A DNA stretch of 64,000 nucleotides from CAZMNY01 sp964567745 (lineage in GTDB: Bacteria; Planctomycetota; Planctomycetia; Pirellulales; Pirellulaceae). Position numbers and translations under genes: made by a program. The first letter of the stretch is position 1; the number at the start of each line of letters is the position of its first letter. Under the pieces are notes generated by a model. That model saw only the letters and a program-made list of their open reading frames with translations, did no database searches and was not told the DNA's origin. Below, piece after piece: positions 45,020 to 52,860 of the stretch. The stretch lies in the NCBI GenBank assembly GCA_964567745.1, contig CAZMNY010000006.1, positions 1 to 64,000 on the forward strand, given 5' to 3'.

Positions 45020-45652
45020 ATGACGACGCCGATGACACTCGAAGTTATCTCCGACTACATCTGACCATGGTGTTACCTCTGCACCGTGCGTGTCGATCAG
45101 CTCGTAGCCAAGTACGACATCCAGCTCAAATACACTCAGTTTCCGCTGCACGCGGACACACCGACGGAAGGGCTGACGATGGAGCAGCTTTTCGCGGGGC
45201 GCGACTTCGACGTTTCCGCCGCTCAGAATCGGATGCGGCAGCTGATGTCGGCGGAAGGACTGCCCTACGGCGAACGCACCATGACTTACAACAGTCGACT
45301 GGCACAAGAACTGGCCAAGTGGGCCGAAACCCAGCCAGGGGGCGAGGCGATTCACGACGCGTTGTTTCGAGCCTATTTCGTGAACGGAACCAATCTCGCG
45401 TTGATCAAAAACCTGGTGGCGATCGCTGCAGAAATCGGCCTGGACGAACAGCTAGCAAGCGAAGCTCTCAGCGGACGACTCATGCGAGATGCTGTCGACG
45501 CCGACTGGCAACGATCTCGCGAGCTCGGCGTCACTGGAGTACCCACGTTCGTCGTTGGCGACAAAGGCGCCGTTGGAGCTCAGCCCTACGAGGTGCTCGA
45601 AAAGTTCCTCATCGATTGCGGCGCCACGCACCGGCAAAGCGATGCTGGCTAG
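45020..45652 (+). CDS. DsbA/FrnE-family oxidoreductase, predicted selenoprotein (in-frame TGA = Sec15)
   Basis: GGGAG precedes two adjacent ATGs (45017, 45020). The frame reads MTTPMTLEVISDYI, then TGA (45062-45064), then PWCYLCTVRVDQLVAKYDI, ... MEQLFAGRDFDVSAAQNRMR, EAIHDALFRAYFVNG, LGVTGVPTFVVGDKGAVGAQ PYEVLEKFL and TAG. FrnE-like proteins carry SDYICPWCY here; the first active-site Cys codon is replaced by TGA, giving U15-P-W-C18. The rest of the thioredoxin fold is intact, including the cis-Pro of GVPTFV, and length (about 210) is normal. No signal peptide, so cytoplasmic like other FrnE proteins. A nonsense mutation is the alternative reading, but the exact redox position and a second such gene nearby favour Sec. 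Confidence 0.8.
45081..45093 (+). promoter_or_regulatory. Weak candidate SECIS hairpin of the DsbA-like gene
   Basis: GCAC (45081-45084) pairs with GTGT (45090-45093) around loop CGTGC, with two further pairs possible beyond a mismatch. The loop begins 21 bases after the TGA and has G second. Spacing fits the bacterial consensus but the stem is short, so this is only suggestive. Confidence 0.35.
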
Positions 45653-45877
45653 AGATGCGACACGAGGTCGCACCAAGGCCGATAAAATCGTTGTAATCGG
45701 TCCGACTTGGCAAAGATTCGATCGCGACTTGAGGCGGATTGTTTGAGATCCGGTCCCCACGACGTAGTTTCCGTGGACCCGATGTGGCTCTCCAATCCAA
45801 CCGCAAGAATCCACTATTTCGCGATCCTCGAAGCAATTCAATGCAACAGAATGAACTACGCGCAAGTCGGAGTGTAA

Positions 45878-46845
45878 GGGCAGCGCGACGCAGCGCTGGC
45901 GGCTGCCATGCGCATTGGCAACGTCAACACGGCGGAATCGCAGGCTGAGGGTAAGGCATGGGCCATTGGATTTGCCAATCACAACCTTCCCGACAAGGGT
46001 GAAGTTCTCAAGCCCGACGATATTTCATACGGATTTTGGAATACCGCAAGCAAGACGTTCACGGCTGGCGGGCCGACCAATGCGGTGCGAGTCTACGTGC
46101 GGCGCGCCGCACAAAACAACAATGGCATTGCCACCTTTTTCATGAATGTGTTTGGCGACTCGGAATTCGACATCACCACCACCGCCGTGGCGATGGTCGC
46201 GTCGGCCTCGTCGGCGGACGTCGTGCCGCTGGCGGTGCGGCCCCGAATTTGGATCGATCGACCCCCAAGATCTCAGCCGCCAAGCCGGGCAAGGACGGCC
46301 CCTCGGCGCCGAGTAACGGTGGATCGTTCGAGGTAGGCGAGCCGGTAGTCGTGTTCACGTTTGGCAAAGGCAGCTAGCCCGCTGTCCACATTTCGCTAGA
46401 TCTAGATGGCATCGGACCCGCTCAGACCCGCGACATCCTGCAAGGCGACGCGGCACCAGCTGAAATTCAGGTGGGCGACGAACTCGGCGTGGTGTCCGAG
46501 GGAACGGGAGCGGTCAGTCATGGCGAGGCGCTCGATGACCGTCTGAAACTTCCCGCAAACGATCCTGGCCGCGACATTGTCGTGGCGGTCGTTGATTCAA
46601 CACCGACTAGTTGTGATGAATTCGGCAATTTGACTGGTGACGTCCGCATCTCTGATTTCGTTTCGATACATCTTGACGGGATCGTAGATCAAGACAATGT
46701 CGACCCGAAGGACCCCAGCAAGATGATCACGATAAGAAACTTGATGGGCACAATGACGAACCGTCGCGTCGAGACATCTTAGGGCGGAGGCACTGTGAGC
46801 GGCGCTGGTGGCGGAAGCGTCACCATTACGGAGCTTGTGCATTGA
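45878..46845 (+). pseudogene. TadG-like pilus-assembly/envelope protein remnant
   Basis: Starts abruptly after a TAA with QRDAALAAAMRIGNVNTAES, VLKPDDISYGFWNTASKTFT, NAVRVYVRRAAQNNNGIATF FMNVFGDSEFDITTTAVAMV. This is the region of TadE/TadG-like proteins that follows the N-terminal helix. The frame shifts near 46220 into KISAAKPGKDGPSAPSNGGS and FEVGEPVVVFTFGKGS. It then meets TAG at about 46376, continues PAVHISLDLDGIG ... LDDRLKLPANDPGRDIVVAV, meets TAG at 46780-46782, and ends ITELVH at 46845. The N-terminal transmembrane helix is gone. Three or more lesions mark it as dead. No other tad genes are nearby. Confidence 0.7.
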
Positions 46846-46918
46846 CGGCAGGAACGCGCGGCTTCGAATCGTCCGCCCTCACGTAGACTCCATTCTACGC
46901 ACACCGTACACGTCAGCG

Positions 46919-49900
46919 TCATTTGGCTCCGATTGAAAACGACCGCTCGAGCTGAGTGACATTGCCTTGCTTGTCCTTGACGGAAACGGACAACGTCGCC
47001 GAACTACTCGCCGCAAGGGAATTGTCAAGCTTCCACTGCCAGACGCCGGGGTGAGTTTGCTTGAAGCGTGAAGCGAGGTTGTCGCCGGCGGCGATACCGT
47101 CGATGTCAAAGTCGGCCGTCACCGACAGCGATTCCTGATCGAGCCCCGAGTAGTAGTCGTGCATGCCGATGACGATCCGCGACAGAGACTCGTTGCGCCC
47201 TGCTTGAGGATAGGTCAGCGTGAGCGTCGGCCGCTTGTCGTCGCACATCCATCCGAAGCCGCGGCCGGCGTTGTTCGGATCAAAATCGAGATCGACCGGA
47301 CAGCCCAAGTCGATCCAGCGAACGATGGTCAGACGGTCTTCATCGCTGAGCGGTTTCACTCGACCCGATTCCACAGCCTCGGTCGGAGGCATCACACTGC
47401 CGCGAAAATCGAGGTCCGATCGATCGCGATTGCGCTGAGTGTTCTCGATACTTGCGCCGGCGAGTTCGAGCGTATTGGCGTCGCCCGGAATTCGCGCGGT
47501 GGGAAAGTCATCATTCATCCAGCCGTCGAGTCGCCGACCGTAGATCTTCCAGACGAGCAGACTGCGGCGCGATTGAAACTTGCGGATGTAACGTGAAGCG
47601 TTCGTCTGCCGCCACTGGCCGTTGTGAATGACCGGTTTGTGACCGAACTTCGCGCCGCCGTCCGCCGCCAAACGAAAGTAAGTTCCAGGCACGTTTCCCT
47701 GGTAACGAATGGACATCGTCGTCGCGTCATCGAGTATCAGTTTGGCCGGAGGATTCTCTTTGTCGCTCGAATGGCAAGCGGCGCAACTGCGCTCAAAAAT
47801 CGGGGCGATGTCGCGATGGTATTCGACATTCTCAACGTCTTTGGAATACCGCAACCCGCTTGAATTCTCCTTATCCCACTTCGTCTTTGATTCGTCGTTT
47901 GCCCTGGATGTGATGAGTGTCGTTCGTTTGGTTAGATCGAAGAGTTTGTAATCCGGTTTAGCCGCCAACGTTTCGTTAAAGAGCGTCGGTTTTTGACTAT
48001 GAGCATGGCAGCCGCCACAGTTGGTGCGTACCTCGCCCGGACGAACTTGGTGCCAAGTTTGGGCCATGTTGAGCACCATGCCATGCTTGTCGAGCGTTTG
48101 GAATGTGAATGGCATGTCGGCTGGTATCTTGGCCAAAAAACTGGTGTCGGGATTGCCGTCCGGGTCCAGCGACTGCTCGTCGCCCGAAAACTTGCGGAGC
48201 GGAATCTCGCCGAGAATTCGCAATCGTTCCATGGCATGGCTGTAGAATCGGCGGCCCCGTTTGTCGCCGATGTGACGATCTGTGGTTGGTTCTTGAACGA
48301 CGATACGCACCGCATGGACTTCGTCGTTCGAGTACAGGCCAGCGTCCGATCCTTGATTGCTCCAATTGAGCGACGCTCCGTTTTGCGAGGTGTTGAACGG
48401 GTCGAGGCCGCGAAAGCCGGTCGAGTCTCGATCGTAAGCGTAGGTTGCCGTGACACTGCCTTCGGGGACGACGCCGTCCGGATAGCTCTCGCGTTTGTAG
48501 AAGCTCGAGGTTCCGATAAGCCCGAACGGAGTTCCTTCGGGCAGATGAGGCGACATGGTTCCGTCATTCGCGTTTGCGGTCAGCGACTTGGGTTCATCGA
48601 CTGCATAGATGCGTTTGTAAGGCGCAACGGCGCGAGGCCATTGCTCGTTGAAGTTCGAGTCGTTTTTGATCAAACGCATTTGCGCCGGTTCATCAATCGG
48701 CTGGCCGTCCTTGATCAAGTAGATGCCAGCGTCGGGCGTCGGCAGCTTCAATCCGTTTTGGTGATTGATCGGGCCAGGCGACCAGACGGTCAACAGATGA
48801 TTATCGGGCGCGCCGGAGGGATGGGTGAACTTTCCGACCTTCGCGGAAGTCTTGTCGCCAAGCACAGACAGGTTGGCGACGCCTTCGCCGTTGTTGGCGA
48901 ACCGAGTCAACGAATCGACGCCAAACGGGCTGAACGGCAAGCGATAGAGTCGCGGCTTGGCGTTGTAGTGCCGGCCGAATCGCAGAGGCGGATTGCGCGG
49001 ATCACGGCGGTAGCCAGGACCGAAGGCTGAGTAGCCCTTTGGAGTCGCGGGAGGCAACTTCAGATAGGCACCGAATCCGTTGTTGTTCTGATTGTAATAC
49101 TCCTCCGCAATGATCGAACCATCGGACAGCTGCGATTGAAAGTGAAACGCATTCGGAGCGCCGCCCGTATCAAAGGCGCTGATCATCGGCCCCCAATTCG
49201 TGCCGTCCGGGTGAATCGTCCACAGTCCCCAAAGCAGACGGCTGCGAAGCCCTTGCGATTCGAGCGAGCTGAACATGATTCGCCCATCCTTCAAGACGAC
49301 CGGATGCAAGGCCATGCCGACGTTAAGGTGGCCGATACATTCGACGTTCTTTCCGTCATCGTCCATGACAAACAACTGCATCGTCGGCGAGTTGTGCTTG
49401 GGCGGATGAAAACCGTCGCGACTGCTCGTGAACACCAAGCGACCACCGGGCAAAGGACATGGCCCCATGTTCAATACGCCGTACGTGACGTTGGTCTTGC
49501 CGCGTTCGCCTGTGCGGAAATCGCTGGACCAATCGGCGGCGCCGGTGTTCGGTGTGAATTCCTGATGAGTCAGCCTCACGACCTCGCGCGTCTTCACGTT
49601 GACCTTGTAGATATCGGCGCCCAGCTGTGGGTTGCCTCCGGGATACGCGGTCTTTAGCGTCGGCAGCATCGAGTAGAAGATCCACTGTCCGTCAAGCGAG
49701 ACCATCGGATCGGCAACCGCTCCATCGCCCGCTTCGACCAGCACGTCCTCACTGCCGTCCGGATGCAGCAGCATCAAATCCGAACCCGGCTCCATCTTCG
49801 TCGGACTAACAATTTCGGCCCACCGCGTATTTGTCTTGTCACCCTTGCGGGGCGCGCGAACATAAACGATGTCGTAGTCGTACTTGACTGAAGTGTCGCT

Positions 49901-50077
49901 TGCGATACGAGGCACGTCCATGCGAATCGGATCGGGATACAAGCGAGGATTGTCAGCAGCGTGGACAGTCGCAACGGAGAAGAGAACGACAACATGCAGC
50001 AGAAGCCGTAGTGCCGCCAATCCACGTCGAAAACTCTTGCGTTCGACGGCACTCGCACAAAGCGTTACATCGTTCAT
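46919..50077 (-). CDS. HzsA-related dihaem cytochrome with WD40/PD40-like propeller, secreted
   Basis: 1052 residues; ATG 50077 has GGAG 6 bases upstream. An Arg-containing signal peptide ends LLLHVVVLFSVATVHAAD. The N-terminal half is a propeller of PD40-like blades (SLDGQWIFYSML, GRLVFTSSRDGFHPP, DGRIMFSSLESQG). The C-terminal half carries two haem motifs, CGGCH at about 685 and CAACH at about 765, then MPPTEAV and the WIDLGCPVDLDFDPN segment, and ends in a beta-sandwich. This is the pattern of proteins annotated as hydrazine-synthase-alpha-related in non-anammox planctomycetes. A role in periplasmic electron transfer is inferred; hydrazine chemistry is not. Confidence 0.87.
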   Translation of the reverse strand: MNDVTLCASAVERKSFRRGLAALRLLLHVVVLFSVATVHAADNPRLYPDPIRMDVPRIASDTSVKYDYDIVYVRAPRKGDKTNTRWAEIVSPTKMEPGSDLMLLHPDGSEDVLVEAGDGAVADPMVSLDGQWIFYSMLPTLKTAYPGGNPQLGADIYKVNVKTREVVRLTHQEFTPNTGAADWSSDFRTGERGKTNVTYGVLNMGPCPLPGGRLVFTSSRDGFHPPKHNSPTMQLFVMDDDGKNVECIGHLNVGMALHPVVLKDGRIMFSSLESQGLRSRLLWGLWTIHPDGTNWGPMISAFDTGGAPNAFHFQSQLSDGSIIAEEYYNQNNNGFGAYLKLPPATPKGYSAFGPGYRRDPRNPPLRFGRHYNAKPRLYRLPFSPFGVDSLTRFANNGEGVANLSVLGDKTSAKVGKFTHPSGAPDNHLLTVWSPGPINHQNGLKLPTPDAGIYLIKDGQPIDEPAQMRLIKNDSNFNEQWPRAVAPYKRIYAVDEPKSLTANANDGTMSPHLPEGTPFGLIGTSSFYKRESYPDGVVPEGSVTATYAYDRDSTGFRGLDPFNTSQNGASLNWSNQGSDAGLYSNDEVHAVRIVVQEPTTDRHIGDKRGRRFYSHAMERLRILGEIPLRKFSGDEQSLDPDGNPDTSFLAKIPADMPFTFQTLDKHGMVLNMAQTWHQVRPGEVRTNCGGCHAHSQKPTLFNETLAAKPDYKLFDLTKRTTLITSRANDESKTKWDKENSSGLRYSKDVENVEYHRDIAPIFERSCAACHSSDKENPPAKLILDDATTMSIRYQGNVPGTYFRLAADGGAKFGHKPVIHNGQWRQTNASRYIRKFQSRRSLLVWKIYGRRLDGWMNDDFPTARIPGDANTLELAGASIENTQRNRDRSDLDFRGSVMPPTEAVESGRVKPLSDEDRLTIVRWIDLGCPVDLDFDPNNAGRGFGWMCDDKRPTLTLTYPQAGRNESLSRIVIGMHDYYSGLDQESLSVTADFDIDGIAAGDNLASRFKQTHPGVWQWKLDNSLAASSSATLSVSVKDKQGNVTQLERSFSIGAK

Positions 50078-50150
50078 GTCCGACTCCGATTTTTTCGGCG
50101 CGCCCAATGCGCGGGCAAACACATCTGTTACGTACGCCCTATCTTCATTC

Positions 50151-50432
50151 TCAACCGTAAACCGCCTCCGACGATGATACCAACCGTTCCGCAAGTCTCA
50201 ACAATTCCGCCAACAAATCGGGAAGTCGCTCGCCGCACTCTTCGGCTTGTAGGTATCCAGAGTCGCAGCGGAGGGGTAAATATTCGCCAAGTCGACTCAC
50301 GAAATGGTAGAGTGACGTATACAGCGGTTGGCGCACCTCACCACGACAACTTTGCTCGCCATACATGCAATCGGCAGTTTCCTGTGTTTGCTGATCACGT
50401 ATCAAACTTGCAGCCGAGCGAACCGTGGCCAC
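50151..50432 (-). CDS. Possible small helical protein upstream of the dihaem gene
   Basis: 93 residues from GTG. The C-terminal half looks protein-like (QPLYTSLYHFVSRLGEYLPL, LQAEECGERLPDLLAELLRL AERLVSS) and faintly recalls the four-helix-bundle (S23-like) proteins. No ribosome site is visible. It ends 73 bp before the dihaem gene on the same strand, so it could be a leader gene, but it may equally be chance. Confidence 0.3.
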   Translation of the reverse strand: MATVRSAASLIRDQQTQETADCMYGEQSCRGEVRQPLYTSLYHFVSRLGEYLPLRCDSGYLQAEECGERLPDLLAELLRLAERLVSSSEAVYG

Positions 50433-51114
50433 AGCCCATGAACTCCCAACAATATCGACTCCGGCTGAACTCGACGCGGTTCAGTTCGGGATGAAGTCAC
50501 TCTTCTTGCTGACGCTCTTGTGTGCTGCCGGTATCGCGCTCGTCAAACAGCTGGACATGATCGGCGCGGTGATCATCTTCGTTGCGGCTGGCGGCGGCAC
50601 CATCATCATGCATTGTCTTCCAGAATTCCGGGTACGTCGTTTCTGGTTTCACGCGCTATGGGGAATTCTACTTCCGATATGCTGCCTCGTTACCGACCCG
50701 CTGATGGTGTTCCGCAACTTTGAACTCAGCGACGGCACGCTGTCTCCTTATTCCTTCGGATGCTACTCGTTCATCTCATGGCAAATGCTGATGCTATGTG
50801 TCAGTTGGTTCCTGAAGCCGTCGCAGCCCCTTCTGAATTCCTTTGTCTCCGGCAATCTCTTTGCGGGCACATTGTTTGCCGCACTCATTGGACTCATCTT
50901 GGTGATTCCCGCATTCGTGTTCTCGTTCTTCTTGCTCATGGGCTCGCCCGGGTTTACGCCCTTGTTGACGATGCTGGTGTTTTTCGACGGCAGTCAACAA
51001 TGTTGGGAGAACGGCTCGACGGCCGGAGAAACACCTAGGCTCAGACTCGCAGCGTTGGGCTGCATGTTCTCAGTTGCCATTGGCCTCGCCGCCTACGAAG
51101 TCTGGTCGCTATAG
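50425..51114 (+). CDS. Hypothetical polytopic membrane protein
   Basis: 229 residues from GTG 50425 (an ATG at 50491 is an alternative). Five or six hydrophobic segments: SLFLLTLLCAAGIALV, MIGAVIIFVAAGGGTIIMH, WFHALWGILLPICCLVTDPL, FISWQMLMLCVSWFL, GTLFAALIGLILVIPAFVFS and LAALGCMFSVAIGLAAYEV. No recognised family or conserved polar residues. Single gene. Confidence 0.6.
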   Translation: MATAHELPTISTPAELDAVQFGMKSLFLLTLLCAAGIALVKQLDMIGAVIIFVAAGGGTIIMHCLPEFRVRRFWFHALWGILLPICCLVTDPLMVFRNFELSDGTLSPYSFGCYSFISWQMLMLCVSWFLKPSQPLLNSFVSGNLFAGTLFAALIGLILVIPAFVFSFFLLMGSPGFTPLLTMLVFFDGSQQCWENGSTAGETPRLRLAALGCMFSVAIGLAAYEVWSL

Positions 51115-51540
51115 GTGCCTGAGATCCTGGCAGCCACGTGATCTAGTGGCTGTGGTTTGACCAAGGTCAGCCGCCATAGAAGTGAAAAACGCCCGCGGAA
51201 ATGCGGGATTCGCCCATTATCGAGGGCGCCAGTGCAACTTCGATCACTGACGAGCCGCCGGCCGCCGATAATCTCAGTTGCGGCCTTTTTTGGCGACATT
51301 TAAAATAAATGCCTCGTTTCAAGCATCTATCTACTAATCCCTCGCAATTTCCGCTCCCAAATTCGACCTCCCGGTCCCCTACCGCTACCATCTTCCTTGG
51401 CTTCGGCTTCTCTCCCTTGGCGACTCTCCTCGGCAGCGGAGCGTGTTGCACCAACAAGTTGATTGCTGGCAGGACGTATGTGTCTTGCCAGAGTGAAATA
51501 GAGCAGACATTTAACCGTATAACTCGCTGAAGGATCGATC
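51115..51540. other. Intergenic region with leader hairpin upstream of the DUF1552 operon
   Basis: About 426 bp without a credible gene. At 51466-51491 there is a 10-bp stem CTGGCAGGAC/GTCTTGCCAG (one G-T pair) with a 6-base loop GTATGT, about 50 bp upstream of the DUF1552 start. It has no T-run, so it is more likely an operator or mRNA leader structure than an intrinsic terminator. AAGGA lies 10 bases before the next ATG. Confidence 0.5.
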
Positions 51541-52860
51541 ATGCTCAACCGCAGAACTATGCTTCAAGGAATGGCGGCTGGCGTCGGCGCCGCATGTGGC
51601 GCGTCGCTCGTCCCCAAACGACTCGAGGCATCAACGGCCAGTAGCACGACGCCCAAACGGATTGTCTTCTTCATGCAGAATCAGGGCTTCGATCCGAAGA
51701 CCTGCATTCCGAACGGGATGAGCAGCAGCGGCTCGCTGGCCAAGGTCAAACTTCCCGAGCCGATCGAGGCACTCGAGCCGTACAAAGAACGACTGCACAT
51801 TATCAATGGCCTGCATGGCACGCACACGAGTCCCTCGCACAGCGCATTCTTCGGCGCGCTCGGCGGATATCGTGGTGGCGACGGCGTTCCGCCCAGTGCA
51901 TCGACGATCGATTACGAACTGAGCAAGGTGCTTCCGCAGACGCTTCTGCCTCATCTGTGCATCGGCATGGACTCGATCGAGAACATGACGACCAAGCCGA
52001 CGATCGCGACCCTGTCGGCCAGCAGCGCCGGTCAGCCGATCTTCATGTACTCGAATCCGAATCACCTTTACCAGATGCTTTACGGCGGCATCTCGACGGG
52101 CGACATTCGACGTCAACACGAAGCGCGATCGAATGTGTTGAATCAAATCGAGAAGTTGGCGGCTACGAAAGGGCAGTCGCTACCGAAAACGGACAACCAA
52201 CGATACGGGCAGTACGTTCAAGGATTCAAGGACGTCAACGGTCTCCGCGATCGACTCGACACGGTTGCCGATCACTTGCGAAAGTTTGCGCCGAAGGTGG
52301 ACGAGCGATACACGAAGCCGAAGTTTGAAACTGACTGGCACGACGCGCTGCTCGACCTAGGCATCTCGGCGCTCACCTCAGGCATCACGAACACGCTGAC
52401 CATCGGTTCGGGCCGCGGCGAGATCTTCGGCGCTTGGAAAGGACTGGGCGTTGAGCAACAGGGCCACAACCTTGGCCACATGAAGCAGCCCGAGAATCCG
52501 ATCTGGATCAAGATCCGGCAGTACAACAGTCGCATGCTTTTGAGAATCATGGAAGCGCTCGACAACGTGCCCGAAGGCAGCGGCACGATGATGGACCACA
52601 CGCTGATCGTTTACACCAGCAACAACGCGGACAAGCAGCACACCAATGGTGCCAATTGGCCCGTCATGCTGCTTGGCAACTTCGACGGCGCGTTCAAGAC
52701 CGGTTGCTTCACGCAGATGGACGGCAAGCGGCCGCTCAACGCGTTGTACACGACGCTGCTGCAGGCCGCGGGCGTCTCCTGCGAGCGATTCAACATGACT
52801 GAAAAGCAGGCCAAAAAGTTGGACTCCGGCAACGGCCCTCTCAAGGATTTGTTGGTATGA
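51541..52860 (+). CDS. DUF1552 domain protein, Tat-exported
   Basis: 439 residues. Twin-arginine-like signal NRRTMLQGMAAGVGAACGAS LVP. Landmarks of DUF1552: RIVFFMQNQGFDPKTCIPN, LHIINGLHGTHTSPSHSAFF GALGG, SIDYELSKVLPQ-like segment, NVLNQIEKL and MDHTLIVYTSNNADKQHTNG. Structurally it belongs with the DUF1501 proteins in the alkaline-phosphatase/sulfatase-like superfamily. Its stop overlaps the start of the next gene (ATGA at 52857-52860), so the two are translationally coupled. Function unknown; always paired with a DUF1592-type cytochrome protein in this phylum. Confidence 0.93.
   Translation: MLNRRTMLQGMAAGVGAACGASLVPKRLEASTASSTTPKRIVFFMQNQGFDPKTCIPNGMSSSGSLAKVKLPEPIEALEPYKERLHIINGLHGTHTSPSHSAFFGALGGYRGGDGVPPSASTIDYELSKVLPQTLLPHLCIGMDSIENMTTKPTIATLSASSAGQPIFMYSNPNHLYQMLYGGISTGDIRRQHEARSNVLNQIEKLAATKGQSLPKTDNQRYGQYVQGFKDVNGLRDRLDTVADHLRKFAPKVDERYTKPKFETDWHDALLDLGISALTSGITNTLTIGSGRGEIFGAWKGLGVEQQGHNLGHMKQPENPIWIKIRQYNSRMLLRIMEALDNVPEGSGTMMDHTLIVYTSNNADKQHTNGANWPVMLLGNFDGAFKTGCFTQMDGKRPLNALYTTLLQAAGVSCERFNMTEKQAKKLDSGNGPLKDLLV

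Noticed and set aside
47993..49030. 345-residue plus-strand frame inside the dihaem cytochrome gene
   Set aside because: Shadow of a long GC-rich gene on the other strand; no family resemblance, and the minus-strand product has two haem motifs and a signal peptide.
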